Assembly (NCBI GenBank): GCA_030674185.1
Contig: CM060306.1
Span: 45,856,483-45,920,482, forward strand
Direction: 5' to 3'
Source: Monoplex corrugatus
Taxonomy: Eukaryota; Mollusca; Gastropoda; Littorinimorpha; Ranellidae
DNA length: 64,000 nt
Shown here: in pieces, positions 24,599 to 36,424 of the stretch
Position numbering within the stretch: position 1 is the stretch's first letter
Layout: the number at the start of each line of letters is the position of its first letter
Translations under genes and position numbers: made by a program
Notes under the pieces: model-generated
The model's input: only the letters and a program-made list of their open reading frames with translations
Databases searched by the model: none
What the model was told of the DNA's origin: nothing

Positions 24599-24825
24599 TT
24601 AACCCTTTGACTCCCGCACCCTATCTACCAACTGCAAAAAATTAACCCTTTGACTCCCTCACCCTATCCACCAGCTTCTTGCAGGAAGCTGGTGGATAGA
24701 GTTAGGGAGTCAAAGCAGGAAGCTGGTGGATAGGGTTAGGGAGTCAATGGGTTAAGTTTTCGCTTTACTAACATGGTTGACAATGCAGAATACAAGTAGA
24801 CAGGGTGCGGGAGTCGAAGGGTTAA
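24599..24825. mobile_element. Palindromic TTAA-flanked MITE, copy 2
   Basis: The outer ends are TTAACCCTTTGACTCCCGCA and its complement with one change. The inner TTAA-bounded palindrome (24642-24755) has ends reading GACTCCCTCACCC (T where the outer ends have G). Part of the inner right arm is duplicated. Orientation is opposite to copies 1 and 3. It lies in the intron 138 bp after the donor site. Confidence 0.85.
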
Positions 24826-25319
24826 TTTCGGTCAAAGGTGTACCTGTAAGACGAGTCGCGAATGCGTGGAGTTTGGAAGTCAGGGCGCCATAAGTCACGA
24901 TTACGCGGACCCAAACACTGCCAAAAACCAGCCCTTTATCCCAGTGTCCAAATAGCACCTTTCTTTGGACTATTTAGTCATTTTCTTTTCACCGTTTCTA
25001 ACAGTCTGCCATTGTTTTCGCTTCTCATCAAATTTTATTTCATGCTTTTTTTTTTTTTTGAAGGTCACAGTGACCTTAAAAAGTGCAAACATCTAGACTT
25101 TTTAATCATTATATAAAAAATGAGATTGTTAGAATGACATTTGGCCATATTTTTCGTTTCCTTTCTATTCAGTCGTACCGTAGCCTTAAAATCCCATCTC
25201 TGTTGATGTTTTAGTTTTACACTTCCCTTTCCATCTTGCACAACTTCCATCCACCTACCCACCTCATCCTCCCTCTCTCTTTCTCTCATCCCTCTTCTCC
25301 TTCCTTTTCATTTTCTCCA

Positions 25320-25404
25320 TGCTCAGACAGAAAGAGAAAGAGAGAGAGAAAGAGAGAGAGAGGAGAAGAGAGAGGAGAAGAGAGAGAGAGAGGAGAAAGA
25401 GAGA

Positions 25405-25483
<79 letters not shown>

Positions 25484-25500
25484 TGTATGTGTGTGTGTTC
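25320..25500. repeat. (GA)n(GT)n compound microsatellite
   Basis: A purine run of GAGA/GAAGA units switches to GT repeats near 25437. Confidence 0.95.
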
Positions 25501-25585
25501 AGTTCAGTTCAGTTCATATTGCTTATAGCCCAGCTGACTACTACAGCCACATCAGGGTTAACACCACGTCAAAAACGACAACCCG
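25500..25585 (+). mobile_element. Head fragment of the dispersed repeat family
   Basis: AGTTCAGTTCAGTTCA is followed by TATAGCCCAGCTGACTAC and CCACATCAGGGTTA. This matches the family head loosely and is embedded between two microsatellites. Confidence 0.5.
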
Positions 25586-25595
25586 TGTGTGTGCC

Positions 25596-25645
<50 letters not shown>

Positions 25646-25668
25646 TGTGTGTGTATGTGTGTGTGTGT

Positions 25669-25718
<50 letters not shown>

Positions 25719-25740
25719 GTGTGTGTGTGTGTGGTGTGTA
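25586..25740. repeat. (GT)n(GA)n(GT)n compound microsatellite
   Basis: Mirror-like arrangement of GT and GA tracts. Confidence 0.95.
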
Positions 25741-26397
25741 GCAAAAACTGACAGTCAGGATAACCTTCAATTTGTCTCATCATTATTTTAAGGCATAAGA
25801 GCATAAATCCCATAAAATAAGGAGAAAATATCGACACGAAAGCCATTATCATACACCAAATGTTTGCTGAGCTGTCAATCTCTGTGACTATGACTATCTA
25901 CTACCAAAGGAAATAAGAGGGAAGCAGGGAGAATTTTTAAATATCAACTAAGTAACATAACTCTTGAGAGTCATGGAGTTATCTCCCATGTAGAATTTCT
26001 CAAACCCAACACAGTTTGCGCTACCCATTCAGCTAGCATAGACGCAGCCACAAAGCATAAAGTGGTAAGCTCAGAACATTCCTTAAAAAGGAATGCCCAA
26101 GTTACCCATATACCCTGCAACTACGCTACACACAACCACGATGGTGGAGAGAAATTCATACAATACATTGGTCTTATATTCAAGATTGACACAGTCTTTT
26201 ATTCTTGAACTGACCAAACACACACACATAGACAAGACAGAATACCATAAGACGTGTTCTACATGTATGCTGCAGTACATTAATTAATGCCAATTATTTG
26301 TATGTGTACTGCAAAAACTAGTGACAGGCTTACAGTATACATGCTGTGAACTGAACACAAAATGCTAAACTGACAATAGTAATTTCACTCTTTTTCG
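25741..26397. other. Unassigned intronic sequence
   Basis: No recognised repeat, exon or RNA. Confidence 0.4.
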
Positions 26398-26403
26398 ATA
26401 CAT

Positions 26404-26933
26404 TGTTATTGTTATTGTTGTTTAAAGCCCAGCCGACTGCGTAGAGCCATATCAGGGCTATAACCGCGTCAAAACATACAAAACTTCAATAGAAAAGAAA
26501 GAAAAGAAAATTAGGTACACATATCAATTCATTTGCGCACATAATCTAAGGACATGCCCTGGCATTGACCATACTGTCCAATTTATCGCACAGGGGATTT
26601 TAAAAAACACACCTGCATACAAATTTATGCACACATACGGACACCAAAACATATGTAAAAATGGGCATAGATTGCCTAAAATTGCTTCCCCATATCTCAC
26701 CTCCCTGGAGCCAAAAATGCGCTTAATACATGTACCCAATTATCAATCCTGAGAAAAAGTACGTACGACTTATCGAACACATACAGGTGAATGGACCAGC
26801 AAGGCAGAAAATGATAGAAATAAAGCACAGAAAGTAAAGCACAAACAAAGAGAGTGACAGAAAAGAGGACATTTCTAGCACAGAATTTCCCAAAGGTGGG
26901 GATACGATTTGCACTAAAAGAGTCCCGGCATAC
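26404..26933 (+). mobile_element. 0.5-kb dispersed repeat, copy F
   Basis: The head is TTATTGTTGTTTAAAGCCC and the 3' end AGTCCCGGC. Possible short target duplication ATACAT at 26398-26403 and 26930-26939 (ambiguous, because CATA is repeated there). Confidence 0.85.
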
Positions 26934-27010
26934 ATACATGACACTATAATAACACAAGCTTACACACAGCTGGGCTATGAACAGGCCTATAAAATACTTC
27001 AGTGCACCCC

Positions 27011-27239
<229 letters not shown>

Positions 27240-27426
27240 GTCATCACATGCTTCAATAGTACGTACAGATCATCTGTTAGTTGGTAGGCCTGTCTGCCCC
27301 CCCCCCCCCCTCTTTTTTAACCCAGCATCAAATAATCACCACATACTTTGGGAATGGAAATGGGAACGGGAACGGGAACGGAAACGGGAACAGGAACATT
27401 GGGAGAAATGAATTCGTGATCAGTCG

Positions 27427-27506
27427 CTTTCACTCTCTCACCCCCTATCCACCAGCTTCCTGCAAAAAGCGGGTGGGTATGGAGCGAGGCAGTGAAACGG
27501 TTAGAA
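27427..27506. mobile_element. Fragment of the palindromic MITE family, copy 5
   Basis: CCCTATCCACCAGCTTCCTG is followed by an imperfect complement ending AACGGTTAGAAT. Only the inner palindrome is present and its ends are eroded. Confidence 0.5.
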
Positions 27507-27526
27507 TCAACCGGAGTTGACAGAAA

Positions 27527-27840
27527 TGCACCTGGCACTAATGTCAATCAAACTCGCACCACCACTCAAGCTGTCATCATCAGCAATTGCCACGATCACC
27601 CTGACAAATATGAGCCAACACCCACAGATGTCCTTGGCCGCTATTGGCAGCTGAGGTGTGGAACGTTTGTTTTTTGTGTGTGTTTTTTCTCTCTCCCCAT
27701 TTACTGGATCAATGTTCTAATGTGGTTACCATAAGGACACTCACCCCTACACCGTTGTACTGATATGTACAAGCACTGTACCACTTACACTTTCAGAAAA
27801 CAAAGGGCAGCTTATATGAAATGAAGAGTTATTTTCAAAA
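27527..27840. other. Unassigned intronic sequence
   Basis: No recognised element before the (CAGA)n run that precedes the LTR element. Confidence 0.4.
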
Positions 27841-27898
27841 ATCCTACCGAAAAGAAGCTCAACGAGAAGGACAGACAGGCAGACAGACAGACAGACAG

Positions 27899-29140
27899 TG
27901 TGACGTGTGTTAACAGTAAACAGCGTGCGGATAACAGCACGGCATGATATTCGTTTAAGTGATACCTGATTGCTGTTCACTGTGATATGTATATATACTG
28001 TACTTGAGCTGAGAAACATTCCGACAGAGACTGTAAACAGTTCGCCTGCTCAGAGACTGTTCGGCAGAAGAACACGAACACAAGTGCCGACGTCAAAGAC
28101 ATTACTCCTACCTGCAGTTGTACCAATCAAGAAAGAACTTGAGAAAAGGAAACTGAAGCAAGCGCACTACTACAACAGAAGCGCAGTAGAGCTGACAGAA
28201 CTGAGTCCGGGACAGATTGTGAAATTCCAACCTCCAGGATCCAAAAAGTGGATCAGCGCCAAAGTAGACCAACAGGTGAACATCCGGTCATACAACATTC
28301 GCACAGAGGACGGACGTCAGTACAGAAGGAATCGTCGTCAGCTACGAGACACAACAGAAACGGAGCTTCAGCAGACAATCAACCCTCAACGACTGGTCCA
28401 GAGAAGGATGATTTCTGGAAGACATCAGGAAAGCGACACATCGGGCAAGCAACAGCAAATCATCATTCCATCAAAACAGATGCTGGAAGACAACAAGAAA
28501 ACTGGAACTGGAACAGCTGTCAGGACGCCAGCATCGTCTGTCCGTGAGAACTCATCTGATCAGTCACCAGTCATCAAAATGTCTGAGACAACCAGCATCA
28601 AGGAGCCAGATGAAGTTATCAAACAAACAAGGACAGGACAACCCGAACCAGTTAGTTCTCCTTACAGAACAAGATCTGGAAGACAAAGCAAAAGGCCAGA
28701 TTTCCTGAAATATGAATGAAACTGAAGACTCTACCATAATCAGATAAACTGAAAGCATTGCGAAATATGGACATGATGATGATGGATAGTATAATGATCA
28801 GAGATAAAAAGAGGTGAATGAATGATTGGGCCCTGTGCGAAAGAATGAGTGTTTGTTAAGTTAATGTTGTGATAAAGGTAGGAAACACATTTATTTCGTA
28901 TGGACTGAAAGATAGGAAAAATGATTGATTTTGTTTCCTTAAAGAAAGGGAGATGTGACGCGTGTTAACAGTAAACAGCGTGCGGATAACAGCACGGCAT
29001 GATATTCGTTTAAGTGATACCTGATTGCTGTTCACTGTGATATGTATATATACTGTAGTTAGTTGAGAATCGGGGAGCGACGAGTAAAGACGAAGAAGCA
29101 TTGCCCTGTCTTCCGAGTTGGCTGTAGAAAGAACGAAACA
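27899..29140 (+). mobile_element. Internally deleted Ty3/Gypsy-type LTR retrotransposon
   Basis: LTR sequence beginning TGTGACG occurs at 27899-28002 and 28954-29057 in direct orientation, with one difference in 104 bp. The 3' LTR appears to continue to 29140, ending AAACA. A polypurine tract AAAGAAAGGGAGA lies directly before the 3' LTR. Flanks GACAG/GACAG could be a 5-bp target duplication, but the site is a CAGA microsatellite. Gag, protease, RT, RNase H and most of the integrase are missing: the 5' LTR is cut at about 28002 and joined to the integrase C-terminus. Confidence 0.85.
28003..28719 (+). pseudogene. Integrase C-terminal remnant of the Gypsy element
   Basis: Open frame starting LELRNIPTETVNSSPAQRLF and including RRTRTQ, LSPGQIVKFQPPGSKKW and GRQYRRNRRQLR, the conserved C-terminal part of Ty3/Gypsy integrases. 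The frame runs back into the truncated 5' LTR, so its first ATG (27970) is LTR sequence. It is followed by a polar tail and a stop at 28719. With no catalytic core left it cannot act as an integrase. Confidence 0.8.
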
Positions 29141-29189
29141 GACAGATAGATAGATAGACAGACAGATAGATAGATAGAAGATGAGTGTG

Positions 29190-29250
29190 TGTGTATATAT
29201 ATATATGTATATATATAGATATACATACACATATACATATACATATAGAC
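29190..29250. repeat. (TA)n-rich and (GATA)n microsatellite
   Basis: GATA/GACA units at 29141-29180 are followed by TATA/TACATA runs. Confidence 0.85.
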
Positions 29251-29369
29251 ACAGCTGTTCAGCCGCACAGAAAATAATAATGGGGTATTGGTATCGAGGT
29301 GCATTATCTGCAGAAGGTTTACCATTACCAGTATTAATAATCAGTAGTAGTAGCAGTTGGAGTTATAGT

Positions 29370-29480
29370 AATAGTAGTATTTTAAGCCCACTTGACGGCT
29401 CACAATGACATTAGGTTTAGAATCCATGTCAAAAAACACTGAATCTGTACAATCAAATGGTATCAGTCAGAGTACAGAAA
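29370..29480 (+). mobile_element. Diverged head of the dispersed repeat family
   Basis: TATTTTAAGCCCACTTGACGG is followed by ATCCATGTCAAAAAACACTG, similar in layout to the family head. No body follows. Confidence 0.4.
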
Positions 29481-29797
29481 ATTAACACTGACATGGTAAT
29501 AATAACAGCTGTTGAACGAACATCAGCAAAAATAATAATAATGGTGGTAATAACAAAATAATTATGTGCAGAACAGATAATAATACCATGATATTAATAA
29601 TAGTGATGATAGTAATAATGATTTAGGCCTAATATCATTATTATTATTATCATCATCATCATTATAAAGATAAAGCCATTTCAAAAAGCGATGTAAAGAC
29701 CTATCAAGTACTTGGTGCAGTGTAAGACAGCAGACACATGAAGTAATGGTTAAATGAAAAGCTGGGGTTACTTTGGCCAGTGACCATAGTTACCTCG

Positions 29798-30275
29798 CAT
29801 CATCATCATCATCATCATCAAGTGCCCTGCCGCATGGCGTTGGCGATCATGGCCTCCACAGGAATCTATCCCTTGTTGCTGCATGCACATCTTCCACCCT
29901 CTCTGTCCTCAGCCACCCTGCAAGTCCGTCCAATATTTTCTCTGTGTGTCTACCTGGTGCTCTCTTTCCCTCCAGCTTTCCAGTTGTGACCAGGTGCTGT
30001 AATTCCCCTTTCCTCATAAAATGGCCTATAAATGTTTCCTGTCTTTTCCTAATCTTCCTTATGAATGATCTTCTTGTGCCTGCCTCCATCAAGACTGTCT
30101 CGTTTGATTTCTTTGCTGTCCATGGAACTCTCAACATTCTTCTTAGAAACCACATCTTTGCTGCCTCAATCTTGTTCTGGCTTTGCTTGTTGACTGTCCA
30201 CGCCTCACAACCGTATAACATTATCGGTTCTATTCAACATTCAAGAACTCTCTTCCTGATGTTAATTGATAGGCA
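29798..30275 (-). mobile_element. LINE C-terminal fragment with (TGA)n tail, minus strand
   Basis: On the minus strand it reads MLYGCEAWTVNKQSQNKIEA, then RRMLRVPWTAKKSNETVLME, FIGHFMRKGE and GKRAPGRHTEK. It ends in a (TGA)n tail seen as (CAT)n at 29798-29820. Same family as 18656-18990. The upstream part (VLECYIEP-like) is frameshifted. Confidence 0.85.
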
Positions 30276-30860
30276 TTTGTTGGTAAGTTACCTCGCAACA
30301 AAGCAAAACTGTTGACACATGGGTTAACAGTGGCCATTCATTTAAACCAAGAACCAAGCATAAAACATTAAAATCATGTCATCATACCCTTTAAAAGTAT
30401 TTATAAGTTTACAATAACACATTATACTGCTTACCTGCAACTTGAAAGCGGTGCTGTATGTGAAAGTTATGCTGAACACGATCACCTTGTTGTTTACAGC
30501 ACTACCTCTCAATAAACAATGACAAAAGCACGCAGGCCTACGTGCAGATGTTTTTGTAATAAAACAGTTCAACAGAATAACTGTACAATTTCATTTTAAA
30601 AGTTTGCTTTTCTAAAAGGACGGGTTTTATTGCAACAGAACATATTATGCTACATGATTATGGCCAGAAGAAAGTTATAAGTGAATGACTTCGAATATTT
30701 GTAACTTTTTTCTGGTTACTGTAAAAAAATGTTAAAAAAATTTCCAGTTGTCCTCTGTGAGAAGCAAAGAGGCAATAGCAATCTATGGAAGGATACTGTA
30801 GTTTTTTTTATGCATTGAAACTATACGTGAATTTGTGGTATCAAATGTGTTGTACAACAC
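30276..30860. other. Unassigned 3' part of the intron
   Basis: AT-rich, no recognised element. The pyrimidine tract and acceptor for exon 2 follow. Confidence 0.4.
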
Positions 30861-30906
30861 ACTTTTTCATTATCACCTTTTTTTTTCTTTTTTTTTTTAA
30901 AAACAG

Positions 30907-32301
30907 GTTCGAAATGGTCCTGGTCTCTTTGAGAATGGTGACCGGGTCTTTGTGCACAGCTTCGATGGCTTCGCCAAACTGTCCAGCTGGCGTTTCAATG
31001 GTAACGGGTCAGCCTTCTTCAGCACCCGGTTCCTGGCCACTGCCTTCTACAACGAGTCCATGGAGAGCAACACCATCTCTTCCTACCTCACCTTTGACAG
31101 CCCACAGCCTCCTTTCAACTTCTTTGACCGCTTCCGCGCTTTGCTAAGAGGTCTGGACAACATGAACGTCAACGTCTACAAGTTCCCCAAGTCTGGGGGC
31201 GGTCACGACTACCTGGCCCTCAGCGATTACTGGAAGGGTTACACATTCTGTCCTCGCAATCTGGCCACTCTGTCCCCACATATAGCAACACCTCACAGCT
31301 TTCTAGGCAGTCTGGAAGACGCGAACTTCTTGAGTTTGATGTCTTCGGCTCATCCTTTAGCTGAGCCTGGCACTGATAATCACCTGACTTTCCTGTCAAG
31401 CATGTCCTTCATCCCCCTGATGCATAATCTCATGCAGATGGTCAGAGTCAAGTCCACACAAGAGCGCGAGGTAGTGGCCAGTTGGAAGGTAGACAAAATC
31501 GCATACATGCATTCTTTTTCTGTGACAGAGACTTACGCGTTGTTGTTAGCGCATCCTTTCTTCGTCAACGTGATGTGCATGATGTCTGAGTCTATCCCCT
31601 TCCGATGTCTGGACTGGCATGAGGAGGAGGTTGCCACTCTGTACGTGGTGGACTTAAAGACAGGGGAAGTAACGGAGCTGAGCATGGACAATGTGTTCAC
31701 CATGCACCACGTCAACGCCTACGATAAGGACCAAGGGCGCATCATCCTAGACATCTCCACTTACCCCAATCCTTCCTTCGTTGGCGACTTGCAACTCTCC
31801 ATCCTTCGCGATCCTAACGCCCGAAACGGCTTCCCAGCCCATGCCCAGCTGCAGCGTTACGAGGTGGATCTAGTGACAAAGAATGTGAGACGCGTGCAAC
31901 TGACCCCACCTCACCCTGCCTACATCAATTTCCTGGACATGCCCACCCTCAACGAGCGGTACCGCTCCCGCCACTACTGCTACGTGTATGGACTGGTGAT
32001 AAAGACAGACAACCTGACCCTCAGCAAGGTTGCCATCGTCAAACGAGATGTATGTGGGAATGGGGGAGACAGAAGCTGGAGCCTGCCCCACCACTACCCC
32101 GCCGAGCCCGTCTTCATCCCCCATCCCCAAGGGGTAGCTGAAGATGAAGGCGTGGTCTTGGTGCCTATGGTGGACGGGCCGTCCGGTCAGAGCTACATGG
32201 CGGTGCTAGACGCTCACAACATGACTATTATCAGCTCTGCAAAGACACCCACACTCGTGCCTTACTCACTTCATGGTCGTTTCTTCCCAGAAATTTTATG
32301 A
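30907..32301 (+). CDS. Carotenoid oxygenase, exon 2 (catalytic part)
   Basis: Codes residues 72-535 of the carotenoid oxygenase, starting VRNGPGLFENGDR and ending LHGRFFPEIL. The total of 535 residues is close to the usual ~530 of animal members. The four regions carrying the iron-binding histidines are visible: SSAHPLAEPGT (His220), YMHSFSVTE (His273), FTMHHVNAYD (His338/339) and YSLHGRFFP (His527). DNMNVNVYKF is also a family motif. The cysteine-containing PDPCK motif of many vertebrate members is not present; the equivalent place reads SPQPPFN. Four N-glycosylation sequons (Asn104, 120, 440, 509) fit a secretory route. No internal stop or frameshift is present. The likely reaction is oxidative cleavage or isomerisation of a carotenoid or related apolar substrate; the substrate cannot be told from sequence. 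A coding exon this long without introns is unusual for the family. Confidence 0.93.
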   Translation, partial: VRNGPGLFENGDRVFVHSFDGFAKLSSWRFNGNGSAFFSTRFLATAFYNESMESNTISSYLTFDSPQPPFNFFDRFRALLRGLDNMNVNVYKFPKSGGGHDYLALSDYWKGYTFCPRNLATLSPHIATPHSFLGSLEDANFLSLMSSAHPLAEPGTDNHLTFLSSMSFIPLMHNLMQMVRVKSTQEREVVASWKVDKIAYMHSFSVTETYALLLAHPFFVNVMCMMSESIPFRCLDWHEEEVATLYVVDLKTGEVTELSMDNVFTMHHVNAYDKDQGRIILDISTYPNPSFVGDLQLSILRDPNARNGFPAHAQLQRYEVDLVTKNVRRVQLTPPHPAYINFLDMPTLNERYRSRHYCYVYGLVIKTDNLTLSKVAIVKRDVCGNGGDRSWSLPHHYPAEPVFIPHPQGVAEDEGVVLVPMVDGPSGQSYMAVLDAHNMTIISSAKTPTLVPYSLHGRFFPEIL

Positions 32302-33750
32302 TACCTAGAGCGACAGTTTTCATCTAGGTCCTCTGAAAATGTTAAGCATGGAGCTCGGTTAACTGACTACAGACTTTGGTTAGCAAACCTGCACATACCA
32401 TACCAGTGTGTGTGTATTATATACACATACGCTCTGCCCTGAGTAGACCAGTTAACACTGTGTTTACGATCGACAGGGTGATCAAGATAAATTATAAGTG
32501 ACTTAATGTCTCAAAGACAAATCTTCCTGAAGACGATTAAAAATTGGGTGCTTGAGACAAGCTGTCATTTGTTGTTCTCTGAATTTCTTACCCCCAAAAC
32601 AAAACCAGGACTGGAGATACTTTTCTCTCATCTGGAGCGTTCCAGCTAAAGTTTCCCATGTTATCAAACAGTGACGTTGTGGAAAGGAGTAAGAAAGACG
32701 AAAAACATATACACTTCTTCTTCACAAAGCGTCTGACTTTTTACCAGATATTTTACCTCCTCAATTTTAATCTTAAGCTGAGAGGAAACAGCTTGAAGTT
32801 TCTTTAAACATTCACTGTCCACATTTCTTGTCAAAATGTACCACAAGACTATCAATTTCACCAATAATCATGACCATACCAATGAAAATATTTTCATAAA
32901 AAAATAAAGTGAACAATCCTTTCACATTTTTCATACAAACATGGAAACTGGTGATGTTGGATTACTTTTGTAACATTAACAACATTTATGAGTGTTACAA
33001 AATACTAAAAACTAAACGAATATTCTTACTCAATCTGACTCCACGACGTTTTAATCATGGTCGTCATGTGGACGTAAAGCATGCAGTGCTCTATTCGTGT
33101 TGAATTCGAGCAGACCCTACTGGACTCCTCTGGAAAGACCCAGCAGAAGTAGATGTCTACTTTGATGGATGTCTGTCCTACTGGTCACTTGACAGTGATA
33201 GATCCTTGAACTTTCTAAAACTGAGACAACAACAGTATAAACTGACTGCTGTACAGTGTTAAATTAAATAACAGGGCAAATGGTATATCATAGTTTTTCT
33301 CCTATGACATTGGCCTTTAGGCAATATGGCACTTGAGAGTTCCTTGTAGCTGTCTGGCACCTCAAACAACAGTGGAACAACCTTAGTTTTGTGGAGTGTC
33401 GGATAATAGGAATAAATGGTGTGATTGTAATGTCCCCAAGACATAAAGAAAATGGGACTAACACACACAGATGGAATTCAAATCGTTGCACTTGTCAAAC
33501 AAGGAATGCAATCACGAACTTACTAAGTCGCTACGCAGCGCCAGGTCAAGATTACATGTAGTTTATCAAAATGCACTCTGGTGTCAACCATCTTTTCCAA
33601 TAGGCCTACTGTTCGAAGAAATTTTTTCTCATGATGTGTGTTTTCATCCTGTTTGTCCCACAATTTGCAGAAATGATATTGCTGCACAGCCTGAATATTC
33701 CTTATTTGGTGCGTGTAGCCCTACATCAGTATTGGGTATTTTCACATTTC
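32302..33750 (+). other. Probable 3' untranslated region and downstream sequence
   Basis: ATTAAA at 32536-32541 and AATAAA at 32903-32908 are candidate polyadenylation signals. No further coding exon was recognised. Confidence 0.4.
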
Positions 33751-33984
33751 CCTGACAGAATATCGACATAAGTGACAGGATCTTTAACATGCATAAGTGA
33801 TGTTCTGTATGCATATGATACACACATGAAGGTAGTTCAGACACTTATCTGTCTTCACATAATTCCTGTTGACCTGTGAGAGCAGGAAAATGTCCCACAC
33901 TTTACCCACCAAGAAGGATCAAACTCGCACCTTCCAATTAGAAGTGCTTTGATGTCCTAACCACTTGGCGTGTGGGACCATACG
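33751..33984 (-). mobile_element. tRNA-derived SINE, minus strand
   Basis: On the minus strand CGCCAAGTGGTTAGGAC (A-box-like) is followed by GCGAGTTTGATCC (B box), then a body with GCATGTTAAAGATCCTGT, shared with the SINEs at 11305 and 62714. Confidence 0.75.
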
Positions 33985-34449
33985 TTTCGTTGCTGTGAGG
34001 ACAGCAGATGGATGGGGTACTCCCCTCATCATATGGATCCCCAGAAAATTTTGACATTACATCTTTATCACCTCAATCCTCTACAAACTCACAGTTATGA
34101 GGACAATCTTACCTTATGCCTTAAGTATATGAAAGGCGCAAATGGTAGGATCCATCAGCTGTGCAAGATGTGTATGTATGTATGTGTGTGCACACGCATG
34201 TGTGTGTGTATGTGCAAGTGTAAGACCTGGTGCAAAGACTAGAGAAGGGGGCATAAGGTTAATTTGATGAGGGGATATACATAAAGTTATACAAAATATA
34301 TTACATCACCCTTGTTGCCATCGTGTCTTTTATACGTGTTCTTATTTCAGTGACATTCAAGGTCAGGTTATTTCACCACCATATGTTCTTGTGTCCCAGT
34401 GTGTGTGTGCGTGTGTGTGTGGTGTGTGGTGTGGTGTGTGCGTTGTGTG
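33985..34449. other. Unassigned sequence with GT-rich runs
   Basis: Cryptic (GT)n runs at 34160-34215 and 34400-34450. The latter directly abuts the 3' end of the antisense LINE. Confidence 0.5.
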
Positions 34450-34884
34450 TGTGGTGGTCTTCGATTTAATGTCTATTCACTAAAGTGATTTTAGACAAAC
34501 AAACAAAAATCGGGGGGGGGGGGGGGGAGGATACAGGAGGAGTGAAGAGGGTATATGAAAATTATCAATTTTGATCTTTAAAAAAAAATGATCCAGAAAA
34601 CAATTATTTCTGAGGAGAGGAAGGTAAATCTAACAAATAGTGTTATCACAATTAAAGATTTAAACAAACAATCTAATAAACAAAATTAATAAACATCTAG
34701 AATAAATGAATAAAAGTCAAAACTAATAATCGACTAACCACAACGGTGAACAAGTGAAATAACATGTTAAAGGTAATTCGCTACAGGACTTTTTGACAGG
34801 CTAACAAAAAATTCATATATTAATGATGGCGAGGCAAATATGTCAGAAATTGTCTTTGTAGAGTATATGTCGTGTTACCCGAAC

Positions 34885-35962
34885 ACATGAAAGTATATGA
34901 CTATGTGTTATCTTCTTTCCACACAAACACACTATATTCCTGGAGTGTTTTGTTTTGAATGCATCAAGTTTCCACCTATACATAAGGGATTGTATAACTG
35001 CCGGCAGGAAACGGCTTAGGTGATTTGCTAATTTCAAAGTTCATGTAACATTTTTTATACTTTTTCTGTTTATCTTGGAACTGCTTCCATACGTAGGTGT
35101 CCACTGAGGTATAACACTCATGCAACGAGAGAGAAAGCTGTATATTATTTGAATCTGGTGAGCTCTTTGCCCCCCGTTTGGCAGCCCTATCAACCATATC
35201 ATTATAATGAAAAGAACTATGAGATGGTATCCAGCAGAAAGTAATATCAGTGCCTCTTAAGGATAAACTATGAACAAGTGACTAATTTCCAATATCATTT
35301 CAGATCTTGTTTGTAATTTTGATGATTCAAGAGCTTGAAGTACAGATTTTGAATCAACGCAAAAAAGTATCTGAAGAATTGTCCTAGGAAGACTTAGCAT
35401 ATAATTCAAAACCATTATAATATTGCAAGAGTTCAGCGGTAAAGACAGATTTATTGAGCCCAATATAGAAAGATTTCTCAATTTTGAGAGCAGGTATTGA
35501 AAACGCTGAGCCTGCTTGCCTTTCAATTATTGATCCATCAGTGAAAATTTTCAAGTGATCAGAATAAAAGTCTTCTATATGACGTTTAACTTGACTTGCC
35601 AGTAAGTTGATATTATTTCTTTTTTTCAAATCTGCGTGGTATATGTCAAATCGGGCTCTTTGGAATTCCCAACTGGGTATTGGTGAAAAGGAAGGTCTTA
35701 TAGATACAGGATCCGCTTTTAGATCAATTCCAGAGCCTTTCATAACGTCAGATGTAGGCCTATATGTTGCAAGAGTGACCTGTGAAGATATTGATTTAGC
35801 TCTTTTTGGAAAGTCACTGTCTGATCTTAATTTTGATTCTTTTTGATTATGTTTTCTGCAGTGGTGGTTCTTAACAAAAAATTTAGTAGAAGCGACTTTC
35901 CTTTGTTCATCAAGTGGCAACAATTTGATTGCATCGTATGTGCGAAGACAAGAAGCATGCAT
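34885..35962 (-). pseudogene. LINE RNase H domain and C-terminus
   Basis: HLKIFTDGSIIERQAGSAF carries the DGS start of the RNase H fold, followed by a VFTAELL segment. A later frame has MVDRAAKRGAKSS, matching the RNase H region with its last acidic residue. Frames change at least twice. Confidence 0.75.
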
Positions 35963-36424
35963 TGGAAGACCCAGCGCAAGTCTGAAACCTTTACAATCTA
36001 AGCTCTGCAGTTTTGTTAGAAATGTTTAGGTGCACTGAAGATTTCTTGGGCATAGGTTAATTTAGATCTAATAAGCGATTTACAAATATGAACAAGTGTT
36101 GATGTACATCTTGTCCCCATGTCTGTTTGCGAACTATTTTCAAGAAATTCAAACTTTTTTGAGCTTTCGTTAATAATAAAATATGTGATTCCAAGTATTC
36201 GCGTAAGGAAAACTCCTAAGAATTTAATCGACTCGTTATACTGAAGAAGAGTATCTCCAGTTTGAAAGTGGGAATATTTGATGGGTTAGCTCCACTGTTA
36301 AATAAAACTTTGTTTTTTCCACGGATAGATGCAGTCCATTTTTACCATGTATCGTGCTATTTTATCAAGCTCTAATTGATAACATTTACGCGTATAATTA
36401 ATACAGCGCAAAGAGTTTTTCTTC

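Noticed and set aside
30785..31147. Plus-strand open frame overlapping the start of exon 2 in another frame
   Set aside because: It crosses the splice acceptor and has no family similarity; the exon 2 frame carries the conserved motifs.
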